In this document: positions 43,910 to 53,193 of the stretch, piece by piece | Layout: every line of letters begins with the position of its first letter | Position numbering within the stretch: the stretch's first letter is position 1 | Assembly (NCBI RefSeq): GCF_011043545.1 | Contig: NZ_JAAKGP010000002.1 | Span: 1-64,000, forward strand | DNA length: 64,000 nucleotides | Source of the DNA: Rhodobacter sp. SGA-6-6 | GTDB lineage: Bacteria > Pseudomonadota > Alphaproteobacteria > Rhodobacterales > Rhodobacteraceae | Reading direction: 5' to 3' | The notes under the pieces: model-generated | Databases searched by the model: none | Told to the model about the DNA's origin: nothing | Seen by the model: the letters and a program-made list of their open reading frames with translations, nothing else | Translations under genes and position numbers: made by a program

Positions 43910-45701
43910 GCTCCTGCCGATCCATCAACCTGCGCTCCGCGTTCTCCGTCTCCCGCAGGGTCAAGCCGACAGTCACATACGACTTGGCCGCAGAGACGAC
44001 GGCCCGCGCGATCCAGCGCCGTCGCTCCGGATCGGAGACATCCGCGGCAAGCGCCTCGGTGCGTCCACCGGCGAGCTCGGCCATGATCCCCGCGCCGTAG
44101 CGCCGTCGCAGTTCTTCGGCGAAGCGCTCGGCATGGGCATCCCCCCGGAATTCGATCCTGCCCTCCGTTTCCATGATTCCCGCTATCGCGTGCAGGGTCC
44201 GGACCAGGCGATCATTCGACTCCAGCCGCTCCTGCTCCCTTGCATGGTCGATCAGGGCCTCGGCTTTGGCGTAGAACCCGTCCAGCTGCCCGGAGACCTT
44301 CCCGGCCTGCTCGGGATCGCGTAGATCGAGCCGCCACCGGCCGGCGATGACGAAGAGATCGGTCCGGATCCAGTCGCGCTCTTCCCAGGCATTGGCCGCC
44401 CCGGTCTCCAGCCGCCTGGCAATGGTCTCCGGGTTCAGCCCGGCCCCAGAGGCCGCAGCCAATATGCCATCACGCAGCTCGCCGGCGGCGCCCGGACGCA
44501 GCCGAACCATCTCGCCACCCCGGCGAAGGTTCTCCTCCTCGAGGGCAATGCCATAGATCTCCGATTGCGGACGCTGGCGCAGCAGCTCTGCACCGCGGGC
44601 ATCGCCTAAGGCTCGTGCAATGTCCTCTGCATAGCCGTGGAGTTCTTCCCGCAGCGTCTTGCGCTCCGCCGCCGACATCTGGCGGATCTTCTGCTCCGTC
44701 GCGGCCATCCAGCCATTGAAGTGCCGCTCCAGATCGGCGCGCTCGGCATCCGCCTCGAGGACCGGGAAGGGGCGGATCACCCCGCCCCGCCGCAATACGG
44801 CCTGGGCCTCGGTGATCCGTGGCGAGATTTCCGGGAGCTCCGTCAGCGCCGCAACATATAACAGCCCACGCATGACCTCGGCCGAACGCGCGAATGTCGC
44901 CAGCGCATCCTCCAACGCCCGGCCCTCGCGCATCCGCTCCTCGGGCGCCCTGCCCTCCCGCCGCGCCCGCTCGATCTCCGCCCGGTTCGGGCCATAGGTC
45001 AGGATGCCCCGCTCGGCGCGCGAGGTCGCGTCGAGGCACACCCCCTCCTCGGCCGCGATCGCCACCATGCGCTCCTTCATCATGGCGAGGTTGAAGACAT
45101 GATTCCTGGCCATGTAGAACCAACTGTCGTTTGCCAATCCCCGGTTGTTGGGCACGATATGGACATGGGGATGCGGCCGGTCGGTGTGCAGCGCCGCGAC
45201 ATAGGCCCATTCATCATCCTGGTGCTCGCCCGACTGGAACATCTCGAAGGCCCAGGCCTCGGCGATCAGCTGCGCCTTTTCCGGCCGGACATGGGCCGGA
45301 AAACTCATCAGCAGATGACTGGTATGGCCGTTCTTAGGCGTGCCGCGCCAGCCATCGACCCAGGTCTCCACGATCTCGCGGCGCTCCTCCGGCGCCAGCC
45401 CGCTGGCGTTCGGATCATGGGTGACGGCATTGCCGAAGATCGCGGTGGACTTCGAGAAAAGATAGCTCAACTGCCCGGAGAGTTCCTTCGCATTCGCGGT
45501 GCCGCCCTTGCCGATCCTCTTCAGGACCGCCGCATTGGAGCCGAGCGCGAAGCGCCAGAACTGCCCGGCTCTGGGAGAGAAGCTGAAGCCCTGCCGGACC
45601 TGCAGCCCGCCCCTGCCCCGGCCGCGCTGCGGCCGCAGGAGATCGATCTCGCCAAGGACGGCCTCGGCCATCCCGACAGGACGTGCGCCAAGCTTAACCA
45701 T
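43884..45701 (-). CDS. VirD2-like relaxase / mobilization nuclease
   Basis: A 605-residue DNA-nicking enzyme that starts conjugative mobilization at oriT. The arrangement matches VirD2-type (MOB-P) relaxases: GKGGTANAKELSGQLSYLFS with the likely catalytic Tyr80, the metal-binding motif III LHTDRPHPHVHIVPNNRG with His177, His179 and His181, and EGVCLDATSRAERGI, a stretch also present in VirD2. The C-terminal half is charged and helical. AGGAGG before the ATG at 45701 fixes the start, which overlaps mobC by eight bases. No coupling protein or mating-pore genes are in the window, so transfer would need a helper element. Confidence 0.87.
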   Translation of the reverse strand: MVKLGARPVGMAEAVLGEIDLLRPQRGRGRGGLQVRQGFSFSPRAGQFWRFALGSNAAVLKRIGKGGTANAKELSGQLSYLFSKSTAIFGNAVTHDPNASGLAPEERREIVETWVDGWRGTPKNGHTSHLLMSFPAHVRPEKAQLIAEAWAFEMFQSGEHQDDEWAYVAALHTDRPHPHVHIVPNNRGLANDSWFYMARNHVFNLAMMKERMVAIAAEEGVCLDATSRAERGILTYGPNRAEIERARREGRAPEERMREGRALEDALATFARSAEVMRGLLYVAALTELPEISPRITEAQAVLRRGGVIRPFPVLEADAERADLERHFNGWMAATEQKIRQMSAAERKTLREELHGYAEDIARALGDARGAELLRQRPQSEIYGIALEEENLRRGGEMVRLRPGAAGELRDGILAAASGAGLNPETIARRLETGAANAWEERDWIRTDLFVIAGRWRLDLRDPEQAGKVSGQLDGFYAKAEALIDHAREQERLESNDRLVRTLHAIAGIMETEGRIEFRGDAHAERFAEELRRRYGAGIMAELAGGRTEALAADVSDPERRRWIARAVVSAAKSYVTVGLTLRETENAERRLMDRQEHDRALDRE

Positions 45702-46203
45702 TGCACCCCTCCTCCCCGGCAAGGAAGGCTCGGAACAGCGCCCTGCCCTGCCGCCGCCGCTCGGCAACGACCTGACCCAGGAGGCTGCGCATGCCGGGCA
45801 ACTCGTGCCGCAACTCATTTACGGCTTCCCATTGATCCCGCGCCAAGTCGATCCGGCCACGCTTGGCGGCCAGCGCGAGCTGGTTCACGCCGGTGCCGAT
45901 CCGGTGCAGATCCTGCTGCAAAGCACTGAGATGCCCAGTATCCGTTTGGGAGAACTCTAGGAAACCAGACGCCATTCGGATCACCAAGCGCACCCCGTCC
46001 GACCGGGATCGAGCGCGGAGTTCCGAGCAGAGACCATCGTACGCTGTCAGTTCCTCCCCCGTCAGCCGGCAGGAGATCATACCCCCGGCCGAGGCCGTCC
46101 CTAGCTCGACACATGCCTTCCTGGAGGCGGTCGAACTTGAAACAGCCGGCGCGCTATCGGCAATTACGCACCCCTCTTTAGCGATTCCGTGGAGCTTCTT
46201 CAT
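45694..46203 (-). CDS. MobC-like mobilization accessory protein
   Basis: A 169-residue protein ahead of the relaxase in the usual mobC-relaxase order. ISCRLTGEELTAYDGLCSEL is a ribbon-helix-helix-like DNA-binding start, and LQQDLHRIGTGVNQLALAAK is the conserved MobC-type motif (hRxGxNhNQh) seen in oriT-binding accessory proteins. It would help the relaxase recognise oriT, which should lie upstream of this gene. Confidence 0.82.
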   Translation of the reverse strand: MKKLHGIAKEGCVIADSAPAVSSSTASRKACVELGTASAGGMISCRLTGEELTAYDGLCSELRARSRSDGVRLVIRMASGFLEFSQTDTGHLSALQQDLHRIGTGVNQLALAAKRGRIDLARDQWEAVNELRHELPGMRSLLGQVVAERRRQGRALFRAFLAGEEGCNG

Positions 46204-46560
46204 GATCGTGGCACCCGCTCATATATATGTTCCACACCCCATCACCTTCACTTATTACAGACAGGCACGGAAATCTCAACAACCATAGGGAGATTTTTTC
46301 TTTTAAAGAAAACTCCATACAGACTACGGAAACGCGCCCCAACAAGACCTCATATATCTTCGATCACAAGGCAGGCAGCGAGATCAGCTTTCGCAACGGA
46401 AGAACCCATCCCGACGAACGAAGTGAGGAATTCATACAACATGCTGATAAAAATACACTTTATACCCATTCGATCGGTGCTCTTCGCAACGCCCCACTCA
46501 GAGTAACGAGATGTGATTTAAGATTTCTCCTGCACGGAATCAGCATCCAGGGCTCGATTC
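46204..46560. other. AT-rich region upstream of mobC, probable oriT and promoter
   Basis: About 350 bases with markedly lower GC than the surroundings. It holds the inverted repeat TTTTCTTT-T-AAAGAAAA near 46297-46313 and two CTCATATAT copies (about 46217 and 46350). By position relative to mobC-relaxase, oriT is expected here. I see no nick site that I can name. Plus-strand ORFs (46189-46610) look like chance frames. Confidence 0.4.
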
Positions 46561-46576
46561 ATTCACAGACAATGCC

Positions 46577-46719
46577 AAAGATAAGAGAAAGGATTTCGGC
46601 GATCAGATAAAGACCGGAGAAGAGCGTCGGGGAAGATTCGGGGTTGAAGGTCGGAAACCGGAGATAAGAGAAAGGAGATCGGAGAAAAGATAAAAGAGAG
46701 CAGGGAGAGGCGAAGGGGA
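46577..46719 (+). repeat. Purine-rich tract with a repeated 15-mer
   Basis: About 140 bases in which the plus strand is overwhelmingly A and G. The 15-mer AGATAAGAGAAAGGA occurs exactly at 46579-46593 and 46662-46676, with shorter variants (AGATAAAG, AAAGATAAAAGAGAG) between and after. No coding explanation is convincing. Confidence 0.7.
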
Positions 46720-46899
46720 TGCGATCTACGCTTTGTGATATGTGGCAGTCGGCCGGCGGAACCATGGAGGAACGATGCACGTCCAGTCAGCGGCACGGGA
46801 ACCCGGAACGCTGTGGAAGTCATCGCAGGAGCCGGCACAGGGCAAGAGGTGTTGGCACTCTTCCTCGAACACCTCCCAGATTGTCCGGTGCGCCTATTA

Positions 46900-47514
46900 G
46901 GGATGGCGATGCAGCCGCTCTGGAGGCCGGCACCATCGGCGCTGGTCCTGATCTGGAATTCGTCGCCGCCGGTGGCGCCCATCTCGGCCCGGCCGGAAAA
47001 GCCGGTCTGGAACAGGAGGCTGGCGGTATCCCCCGCCGCCGCCTTGTTCAGCTTCAGCTGATGCCCCGCCCCGGCATGGTTCAGCAGCGTCGCCGGAGCG
47101 CTGACGGCCAGCCGGTTGACCGCATCCGGCGTGGCCGAGACCCCCAGCCGCGCCGTCAGCGGCCCCTCAGAGGGCGTCTTCCAGGTCAGCCCGTCGAAGA
47201 CCGCCACCTGCCCCTCCGCCAGCACCTGCGCCTGCCAGCCCGGGCGGGGCTGGTGGAACTGCCAGCCCGCCGCCGTCATCACCGCCACCTGCCCCGCCCT
47301 GCCCGACCAGTCCAGCGTCGCCCCCGCCGGCACGATATGCCGGTCCCCCGGCACCGCCAGCGCCGGGAGGCATGGTCTGGCTGCGGTCGATCACCGCCAG
47401 CTGGACGAGGACATCCAGCGCCGCCAGCGCCTCGTTGTGGGTGACGTGCTTCTGCGCCTGGCTGGGCAGGATCAGGGGAAGCCCCAGGATGTCGGTATCG
47501 TCGGGCATATGCAT
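46900..47514 (-). pseudogene. DUF2793 (phage/gene-transfer-agent-type tail) protein, frameshifted and truncated
   Basis: It begins MHMPDDTDILGLPLILPSQA, QKHVTHNEALAALDVLVQLA, the DUF2793 opening, then slips frame after RSQTMPP near 47365. The second part, QVAVMTAAGWQFHQPRPGWQ, LLNHAGAGHQLKLNKAAAGD, TASLLFQTGFSGRAEMGATG and GDEFQIRTSADG, continues the family in the other frame. Similarity stops at about 46920. Intact members are found in phages, gene transfer agents and prophage-like loci of Rhodobacterales. This one is a remnant at the right edge of the mobile region. Confidence 0.72.
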
Positions 47515-47612
47515 CTCCGCGGGAAGGCCTTGGACGGCGCGACCCTAGGAAGAGGCATCTCAACACCGGGTAACCCGGCCGCACGCTGCCCGGCCGGCGG
47601 GCGCAACGCCCT

Positions 47613-48521
47613 TCAGGTCTCCACCACCCCGGCGGGCAGCCGCGCGCCGCGCGCCTCGGCCCGGGCCTCGGCCCAGGTGTTCAGGCTGATCGCTCCGATG
47701 ATCAGCGCCCCGCCGGCCAGCACCCAAGGGTCCACCGCCTCGGAAAAGGCGAGGGCGCCGAGCGCGGTCGACCAGACGATCTGCAGGAAGCTGACCGGCT
47801 GCGTCACCGCCAGCGGCGCGGCCGAGAAGGCCCGCGTCATCGCGTAATGCCCGCCGGTCGCCAGCGCGGCGACCAGCCCCAGCCAGGCCAGTTGCGCCGG
47901 GCTGACCGGTTGCCAGACCCACAGCGCCAGCGGCAGAAGCCCCAGCGTCACCGAGACCGACATCACCGCCACCACCACCGAGGCCGGGGCCGCCGCCGCC
48001 AGCCGCTTGGCGACGATGTAGCTGGCGGCGAAGCACAGGGTGGCGGCGATCTGGGCCAGATGCCCCTCGGTCACCTCGCGGAAGCCCGGGCGCAGCACCA
48101 GCATCGCCCCCGCCAGCGCCGCGACGACCACCATCACCCGCCGCGGCCCGAAGCGCTCTCCCAGCATCAGCCCGGCGATCACCAGCACCAGCACCGGGTT
48201 CAGGAAGGCGATGGCCGACATCTCGGCCACCGGCACCCGCGCCATGGCGTGGAACCAGAACACCACCGCCGCCACATGCAAGAGGCCGCGCCAGCCGAAC
48301 AGCCGCCAGACCGGCGCGGGCAGGCCCATCCGCAGCACCCGTGGCACCACCGGCAGGAAGAAGACCGCGCCGAAGGCGAAGCGGATGAAGGCCGACTGCG
48401 CCGCGGGCAGGTCGGTGCCGAGGTATTTGACCACCCCGTTCACGCCGACGAAACACAGGCCCGACAGCAGCATCCACAGGATGCCCGCCAGCGCCCGCCG
48501 TTTTCCCCGACCCGATTCCAT
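47613..48521 (-). CDS. DMT superfamily transporter (EamA)
   Basis: A 302-residue protein with ten predicted helices in two EamA repeats (MLLSGLCFVGVNGVVKYLG in the first, AATLCFAASYIVAKRLAAAA in the second). HAMARVPVAEMSAIAFLNPV and FLQIVWSTALGALAFSEAVD are typical. Such proteins export or exchange small metabolites; the substrate is unknown, although the place next to argO might hint at amino-acid-like compounds. It is 21 bases after argO and probably in the same transcript. Confidence 0.87.
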   Translation of the reverse strand: MESGRGKRRALAGILWMLLSGLCFVGVNGVVKYLGTDLPAAQSAFIRFAFGAVFFLPVVPRVLRMGLPAPVWRLFGWRGLLHVAAVVFWFHAMARVPVAEMSAIAFLNPVLVLVIAGLMLGERFGPRRVMVVVAALAGAMLVLRPGFREVTEGHLAQIAATLCFAASYIVAKRLAAAAPASVVVAVMSVSVTLGLLPLALWVWQPVSPAQLAWLGLVAALATGGHYAMTRAFSAAPLAVTQPVSFLQIVWSTALGALAFSEAVDPWVLAGGALIIGAISLNTWAEARAEARGARLPAGVVET

Positions 48522-48542
48522 CCGGCGACCAGAGCCGCCGGC

Positions 48543-49145
48543 TCAGGAAAAGGCAAGCCCCGCCGCAATCGCCCACATCACCAGCCCGACGCCGACCTCC
48601 AGCCAGACCCAGGCCCCCGGCCGGGCGAAGACCGGCGCCAACAGCCGCGCCCCGAAGCCGAGCGTCGAGAAGAACACCGCCGAGGCCGTCATCGCCCCCA
48701 GGGCGAAGGCCAGGCCGCGCCCCGGATATTGCGCCGAGATCGAGCCGAGCAGGACCACCGTGTCCAGCCAGACATGCGGATTGGCCCAGGTCAGCAGCAG
48801 GCAGGTCGCCAGCACCGCCTTCAGGCTGGCCGCCCTGCCCTCGGCCGGCCGCAGCGCCTCGCCGCCCTTCAGCGCCGCGAGGAAACGCAAGGCGCCATAG
48901 ACCAGCAGGAAGGCCACGCCCGCCCAACGCATTGCCCCGGCCAGCCAGGGCACCGCCTGCGACACCGCGCCGAAGCCCGCCACCCCGGCGGCGATCAGCA
49001 AGGCATCCGACCCGGCGCAGACCGCAACCACGGCGCCCACATGCTCGCGCCGCAGCCCCTGCCGCAGCACGAAGGCATTCTGTGCCCCGATCGCCAGGAT
49101 CAGGCTCAACCCGGTCAGGAACCCCGCCGCCGCCGCCTCGACCAT
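48543..49145 (-). CDS. argO: LysE/ArgO family amino-acid exporter
   Basis: A 200-residue inner-membrane exporter with six hydrophobic helices, of the LysE/ArgO type that removes excess basic amino acids. GLSLILAIGAQNAFVLRQGL is the family signature; CLLLTWANPHVWLDTVVLLG is the second. The ATG at 49145 has AAGGGA nine bases upstream. It is divergent from an ArgP-type regulator, the arrangement expected for arginine/lysine-responsive control. Confidence 0.9.
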   Translation of the reverse strand: MVEAAAAGFLTGLSLILAIGAQNAFVLRQGLRREHVGAVVAVCAGSDALLIAAGVAGFGAVSQAVPWLAGAMRWAGVAFLLVYGALRFLAALKGGEALRPAEGRAASLKAVLATCLLLTWANPHVWLDTVVLLGSISAQYPGRGLAFALGAMTASAVFFSTLGFGARLLAPVFARPGAWVWLEVGVGLVMWAIAAGLAFS

Positions 49146-49313
49146 CCGCCGCACTCCCTTGTGCCCGCGGCCCTGCTACCGGCAGGAAGGCTGGCATTCC
49201 AGTTAATCCTTTGCGCCCTGATTAAGTTCTTCTAATCTTCATCTTGGCCCAAATATCCTCGGGGGGTCCGGGGCGAAGCGCCCCCGGCGGCCAGCCACAA
49301 GCGAAAGCCCGTC
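49146..49313. promoter_or_regulatory. argO-argP divergent control region
   Basis: 168 bases between the two divergent starts, with A/T-rich segments (CAGTTAATCC, GATTAAGTTCTTCTAATC) in an otherwise GC-rich setting. The regulator would be expected to bind here and activate argO. Exact promoter boxes are not assigned. Confidence 0.55.
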
Positions 49314-50195
49314 ATGTTCGATCCCGCCCAGCTCGCCGCCCTCGCCGCCATCCACCGCCGCGGCTCCTTCGAGGCCGCCGCGGCCGACCTCCACGTCACC
49401 CCCTCCGCCATCTCGCAACGGATCAAGGCGCTGGAAGAGGCGGCGGGCACCCTGCTCCTGACCCGCGGCCAGCCCTGCACCGCCACGCAGGCGGGCCTGC
49501 GGCTGGTCCGCCACCATGACGAGATCGCCCTGCTGACCCGGCAACTGGCCGAGGACCTGCCCGGCCTGGCCCCCGGCCCGGCCACGCTGCGCATCGCCGT
49601 CAACGCCGACAGCCTGGCCACCTGGGTGATCCCGGCGCTGGCCGCAACGGAAGACCTGCTCTTCCACCTCGTCATCGACGATCAAGAGGTCAGCCAGCAC
49701 TGGCTGAAGCGGGGCGAGGTGGTGGCGGCGATCACCGCCCATCCCGGCCCGCTGCAGGGCTGCGACACGATCCCGCTGGGCAGCCTGCGCTACCGCGCCA
49801 CCGCCAGCCCCGGCTTCAGGGCCCGCTGGTTCCCCGAGGGGCCTACCGCCGAAGCCTTGGCCCATGCCCCGGCACTGGTCTACTCGCCCGGAGACCCGCT
49901 GCAACACCGCTGGGTGCACAGGCTGACCGGCCGCACCCCCGCCTTCCCGGCGCATATGCTGGCCTCGTCGCAGGGCTTCGTCGATGCCGCCCTCGCCGGC
50001 CTCGGCTGGGCGATGAACCCCGAGCCGCTGGTCGCCCGGCACATCGCCGAAGGCCGCCTCATCGACCTCGCCCCCGACAGCCCGCTGGACGTGGCGCTGC
50101 ACTGGCAGTTCACCCGCCTCGCCGCCCCCACGCTGGCGCCGCTGACCCGCGCCATAAGTACCGAGGCGGCACGGACCCTCGTCCCGCCCCCCTGA
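49314..50195 (+). CDS. argP: LysR-family regulator, ArgP/IciA type
   Basis: A 293-residue transcription factor. The winged helix is LAALAAIHRRGSFEAAAADL with HVTPSAISQRIKALEEAAGT. The effector domain has LRIAVNADSLATWVIPALA, VIDDQEVSQHWLKRGEVVAA and LASSQGFVDAALAGLGWAMN, the ArgP-specific pattern. Homologues sense lysine and arginine and activate argO, here the divergent neighbour. Its stop codon overlaps a hairpin shared with yebC on the other side. Confidence 0.92.
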   Translation: MFDPAQLAALAAIHRRGSFEAAAADLHVTPSAISQRIKALEEAAGTLLLTRGQPCTATQAGLRLVRHHDEIALLTRQLAEDLPGLAPGPATLRIAVNADSLATWVIPALAATEDLLFHLVIDDQEVSQHWLKRGEVVAAITAHPGPLQGCDTIPLGSLRYRATASPGFRARWFPEGPTAEALAHAPALVYSPGDPLQHRWVHRLTGRTPAFPAHMLASSQGFVDAALAGLGWAMNPEPLVARHIAEGRLIDLAPDSPLDVALHWQFTRLAAPTLAPLTRAISTEAARTLVPPP

Positions 50196-50212
50196 TTTTC
50201 GTCGAAAATCAG
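50192..50212. terminator. Bidirectional hairpin between argP and yebC
   Basis: CTGATTTTC and GAAAATCAG form a perfect 9-bp stem around GTC, placed exactly between two convergent genes. T-runs are weak on both sides, but position and symmetry favour a shared terminator. Confidence 0.6.
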
Positions 50213-50214
50213 CT

Positions 50215-50955
50215 TTACAGCTGCGCCGCGACCTCTTCCGGCACGTCGAAGTTGTGGGTGACGGTCTGCACGTCGTCGTCCTCTTCCAGCAGGTCGATCA
50301 GCTTCATCAGCTTGGTCGCCGTGTCCAGATCCACCTCGGTGCGCGACTGCGGCCGCCAGACCAGCTTGCTTTCGGTGGATTCCCCGAGCGACGCCTCCAG
50401 CGCCTCCGAGACTGCCGACAGGTCCTCGACCCGGCAATAGATCCAGTGGCCGTCCTCGTCGGACTCCACATCCTCCGCCCCGGCCTCGATCGCCGCCATC
50501 ATCACCTCGTCGGCCGAGCCGGCGCCGACGGGATAGGAAATCTCGCCCAGCCGGTCGAAACCGTGGGACACCGAGCCGGTCTGGCCCAGGTTGCCGCCCG
50601 CCTTGGTGAAATAGCTGCGCACGTTCGATGCCGTGCGGTTCAGGTTGTCGGTCAGCGCCTCGACGATGATGGCGATGCCGCCGGCGCCGTAGCCTTCATA
50701 GCGGATTTCCGAATAATCCGCCGCGTCGCCCATCTGGGATTTCTTGATCGCCCGGTCGATCACGTCCTTCGGCATCGACTGCGCCTTGGCCGCCTTCACC
50801 GCCAGCCGCAGCCGCGGGTTCTTGTCGGGGTCCGGGTCGCCCATCTTGGCGGCCACGGTGATTTCCTTGGAAAGCTTCGAGAACATCTTCGAGCGGATGG
50901 CATCCTGCTTGCCCTTGCGGTGCTGGATGTTCGCCCATTTGGAATGGCCTGCCAT
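50215..50955 (-). CDS. yebC: YebC/PmpR family protein
   Basis: A 246-residue conserved cytosolic protein. [20 protein letters not shown] and [20 protein letters not shown] open it as in all YebC proteins; [40 protein letters not shown] and GSVSHGFDR are further hallmarks. Members act as transcription regulators in some bacteria and as translation factors that relieve ribosome stalling at proline stretches in others. The acidic [19 protein letters not shown] tail is normal. Length is typical. Confidence 0.96.
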   Translation of the reverse strand: MAGHSKWANIQHRKGKQDAIRSKMFSKLSKEITVAAKMGDPDPDKNPRLRLAVKAAKAQSMPKDVIDRAIKKSQMGDAADYSEIRYEGYGAGGIAIIVEALTDNLNRTASNVRSYFTKAGGNLGQTGSVSHGFDRLGEISYPVGAGSADEVMMAAIEAGAEDVESDEDGHWIYCRVEDLSAVSEALEASLGESTESKLVWRPQSRTEVDLDTATKLMKLIDLLEEDDDVQTVTHNFDVPEEVAAQL

Positions 50956-51053
50956 GGGCCTACCTCTGCCGGTTATCTTCGGTGTGGCCGTCCTCTACAC
51001 CGCCGCCCCGGCCAAGGGCAACCCCCGCCCCCGGGCACGCAACAGGAAGCGTC

Positions 51054-51404
51054 TCACCGCTCCGGCGGCGAGACGAAGACCTGATCGGTGCCGCCCGGGC
51101 CGGTGACCACCACCTCGGCCATCGGTGCCAGCACGCCCTCGCCGCCGAGCGCCAGCACCACGCCCTCGACCAGCTGGCGCAGGATGTTGGGATTGTCCTC
51201 CACCGTCACCGCATAGCCGTAGCCCGGCCCGCAGTTTTCCATCCGCCCGGCCGGCGCCGCCCGCCAGTCGACCGAGCAGCGGGTGCCGTCGGTCAGCACC
51301 AGCGTCAGCCTGGTGTCCGTCAGCCGCACCCTCTGCACCCCAGGCTCCGCGACGGGCGCGGCGCAGGCCGCCAGCGCCACCACGAACGGCAGGACCTTCC
51401 TCAT
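51054..51404 (-). CDS. Small putative lipoprotein
   Basis: A 116-residue protein with the signal MRKVLPFVVALAACAAPVAE, whose LAAC fits a lipobox. The mature part has GTRCSVDWRAAPAGRMENCG and VEGVVLALGGEGVLAPMAEV, containing two cysteines that might pair. I recognise no named family; similar short lipoproteins are common as hypotheticals in Rhodobacterales. It lies 10 bases after the SLC13 transporter gene on the same strand. Confidence 0.65.
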   Translation of the reverse strand: MRKVLPFVVALAACAAPVAEPGVQRVRLTDTRLTLVLTDGTRCSVDWRAAPAGRMENCGPGYGYAVTVEDNPNILRQLVEGVVLALGGEGVLAPMAEVVVTGPGGTDQVFVSPPER

Positions 51405-51414
51405 CGCATCCTCC

Positions 51415-53193
51415 TCACAGCGGCCAGATCAGCGGGATCAGCGCGCTTGCCACCAGCATGGTCAGCAGGTTCAGCGGCAGCCCCACCCGGGTGAAGTCCG
51501 AGAACCTGTATCCCCCCGGCCCGTAGACCATCATGTTGGTCTGGTAGCCGATGGGGGTGGCGAAGGCCAGCGTGGCCGAGAACATCACCGCCACCGCGAA
51601 GGGCCGCGGATCGTATCCCAGCTGCTCGCCCAGGTGGATGGCGATGGGGGTGAAGATCACCGCCACCGCATTGTTCGACAGGAACTCGGTCAGCACCAGC
51701 CCGATGAAATAGACCCCGAGGATCAGCAGGAAGGGCGGCAGCCCGGCCAGGAAGGGCGCCACCGCATCGACGATCATCCCCACCGCGCCGGAGCGGTCCA
51801 GCCCCTCGCCCACCGCCAGCATGGCGAAGATCATCGCCAGCAGGCGGCCGTCGATGAACTCGAAAGCCTCGTCGCTGTCGACGCAGCGGGTGAACAGGAT
51901 CACCGCCACCGCCAGGAAGGCCAGCGCCTGGATCGGCGCCAGGTCGAAGGCCGACAGCACCACGATGAAGACCAGCGCGGCGATGGCGATCGGAGCCTTG
52001 GCGCGGCGGAACGGCTTGACCGAGGGGCGCGAGATGTCCACCAGGTCCATGTCGGCGGCCAGCTTCTGGATGTCCTCGATATTGCCTTCCAGCAGCAGGG
52101 TGTCGCCCACCCGCACCGTCAGGTCGTCCAGCTGCCGGCCGATGTTCTGGTTCCTGCGGTGCGCCGCCAGCACATAGACGCCGTAGCGCCGGCGCAGCCG
52201 CAGGTCGCCCAGCCGCTGCCCCTCCATCCGGCAGCCGGGGCCGATCAGCACCTCCACCGTCTCGGTCTTGACCGAGTAGAGCTTGTCGACCAGATGCACC
52301 TCGCTGCGGCGGTCGAATTCCAGCAGGTCCTGCATCTCGGCCCGCAGGACCACCCGGTCGCCCGGTTCCAGCCGCACCGGGGCGAGGTCGCGCCGCAGCG
52401 AGGCATCGCCGCGCAGCACGTCGATCAGCCGCACCCCGTCGCGGCGGAACAGGTCCACCTCCGTGGGCGACTGGCCGATCAGCGGGCTGCCTTCGGGGAT
52501 CGCCACCTCGGTGAAGTATTTCATCTTCTTGCGGTCCGACAGCAGCACCCCCATCGACTGCCGCACCGGCAGCAGCCTGCCGCCGAACAGCGCCAGATAG
52601 GCCCCGCCCGCCAGCGCCACCGCGATGCCGAGCGGCGCGATCTCGAACAGGCCGAAATGCTCCAGCCCCTGCTTGGCCGCCACGCCGTCCACCAGGATGT
52701 TGGTCGAGGTGCCGATCAGCGTGATCATCCCCCCGAGGATCGTCATGTAGCTGAGCGGGATCAACAGCTTCGAGGGCGCCGAGCCGATCCTGACCGCGAT
52801 CTGAATGACGACCGGGATCATCACCGCCACCAGCGGCGTGTTGTTCATGAAGGCCGAGGCGACCGAGACGAAGACGAACAGCACCACGATGGTCAGCTTC
52901 GGCCTTTCGCCGACATGCCGCTCGGCCGCGGCGATGATCATCTCCACCGCCCCGGTCCGCACCAGCCCGCCCATCACCAGGAACATCAGCGCGATGGTCC
53001 AGGGGGCCGAGTTCGACAGCACCGCGGTGGCGTCCTGCAGCGGCAGGATGCCCAGAAACATCATCACCGCCGCCCCGCCGATGGCGGTGACCTCGACGGG
53101 CATAAGCTCCAGCATGAACAGGGCGAACATCGCCGCCAGAAGGGCCAGCGACACCCAGGGCATCGCCTCTGCCGGAAGGATCAGGCCGAACAT
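51415..53193 (-). CDS. SLC13/DASS-type anion transporter with RCK_C (TrkA-C) domains
   Basis: A 592-residue membrane protein. N-terminal and C-terminal helix bundles carry the symmetric family motifs NNTPLVAVMIPVVIQIAVRI with LIGTSTNILVDG, and EFLSNNAVAVIFTPIAIHLG with ATPIGYQTNMMVYGPGGYRF. Between them two TrkA-C domains are visible (EVAIPEGSPLIGQSPTEVDL and TETVEVLIGPGCRMEGQRLG). Proteins of this build import sulfate or dicarboxylates with sodium; the substrate here is open. The start at 53193 overlaps the EamA gene by 13 bases. Confidence 0.9.
   Translation of the reverse strand: MFGLILPAEAMPWVSLALLAAMFALFMLELMPVEVTAIGGAAVMMFLGILPLQDATAVLSNSAPWTIALMFLVMGGLVRTGAVEMIIAAAERHVGERPKLTIVVLFVFVSVASAFMNNTPLVAVMIPVVIQIAVRIGSAPSKLLIPLSYMTILGGMITLIGTSTNILVDGVAAKQGLEHFGLFEIAPLGIAVALAGGAYLALFGGRLLPVRQSMGVLLSDRKKMKYFTEVAIPEGSPLIGQSPTEVDLFRRDGVRLIDVLRGDASLRRDLAPVRLEPGDRVVLRAEMQDLLEFDRRSEVHLVDKLYSVKTETVEVLIGPGCRMEGQRLGDLRLRRRYGVYVLAAHRRNQNIGRQLDDLTVRVGDTLLLEGNIEDIQKLAADMDLVDISRPSVKPFRRAKAPIAIAALVFIVVLSAFDLAPIQALAFLAVAVILFTRCVDSDEAFEFIDGRLLAMIFAMLAVGEGLDRSGAVGMIVDAVAPFLAGLPPFLLILGVYFIGLVLTEFLSNNAVAVIFTPIAIHLGEQLGYDPRPFAVAVMFSATLAFATPIGYQTNMMVYGPGGYRFSDFTRVGLPLNLLTMLVASALIPLIWPL

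Noticed and set aside
46189-46610. Two overlapping plus-strand ORFs upstream of mobC
   Set aside because: No family, no ribosome site and AT-rich chance composition; the region is better explained as promoter/oriT.
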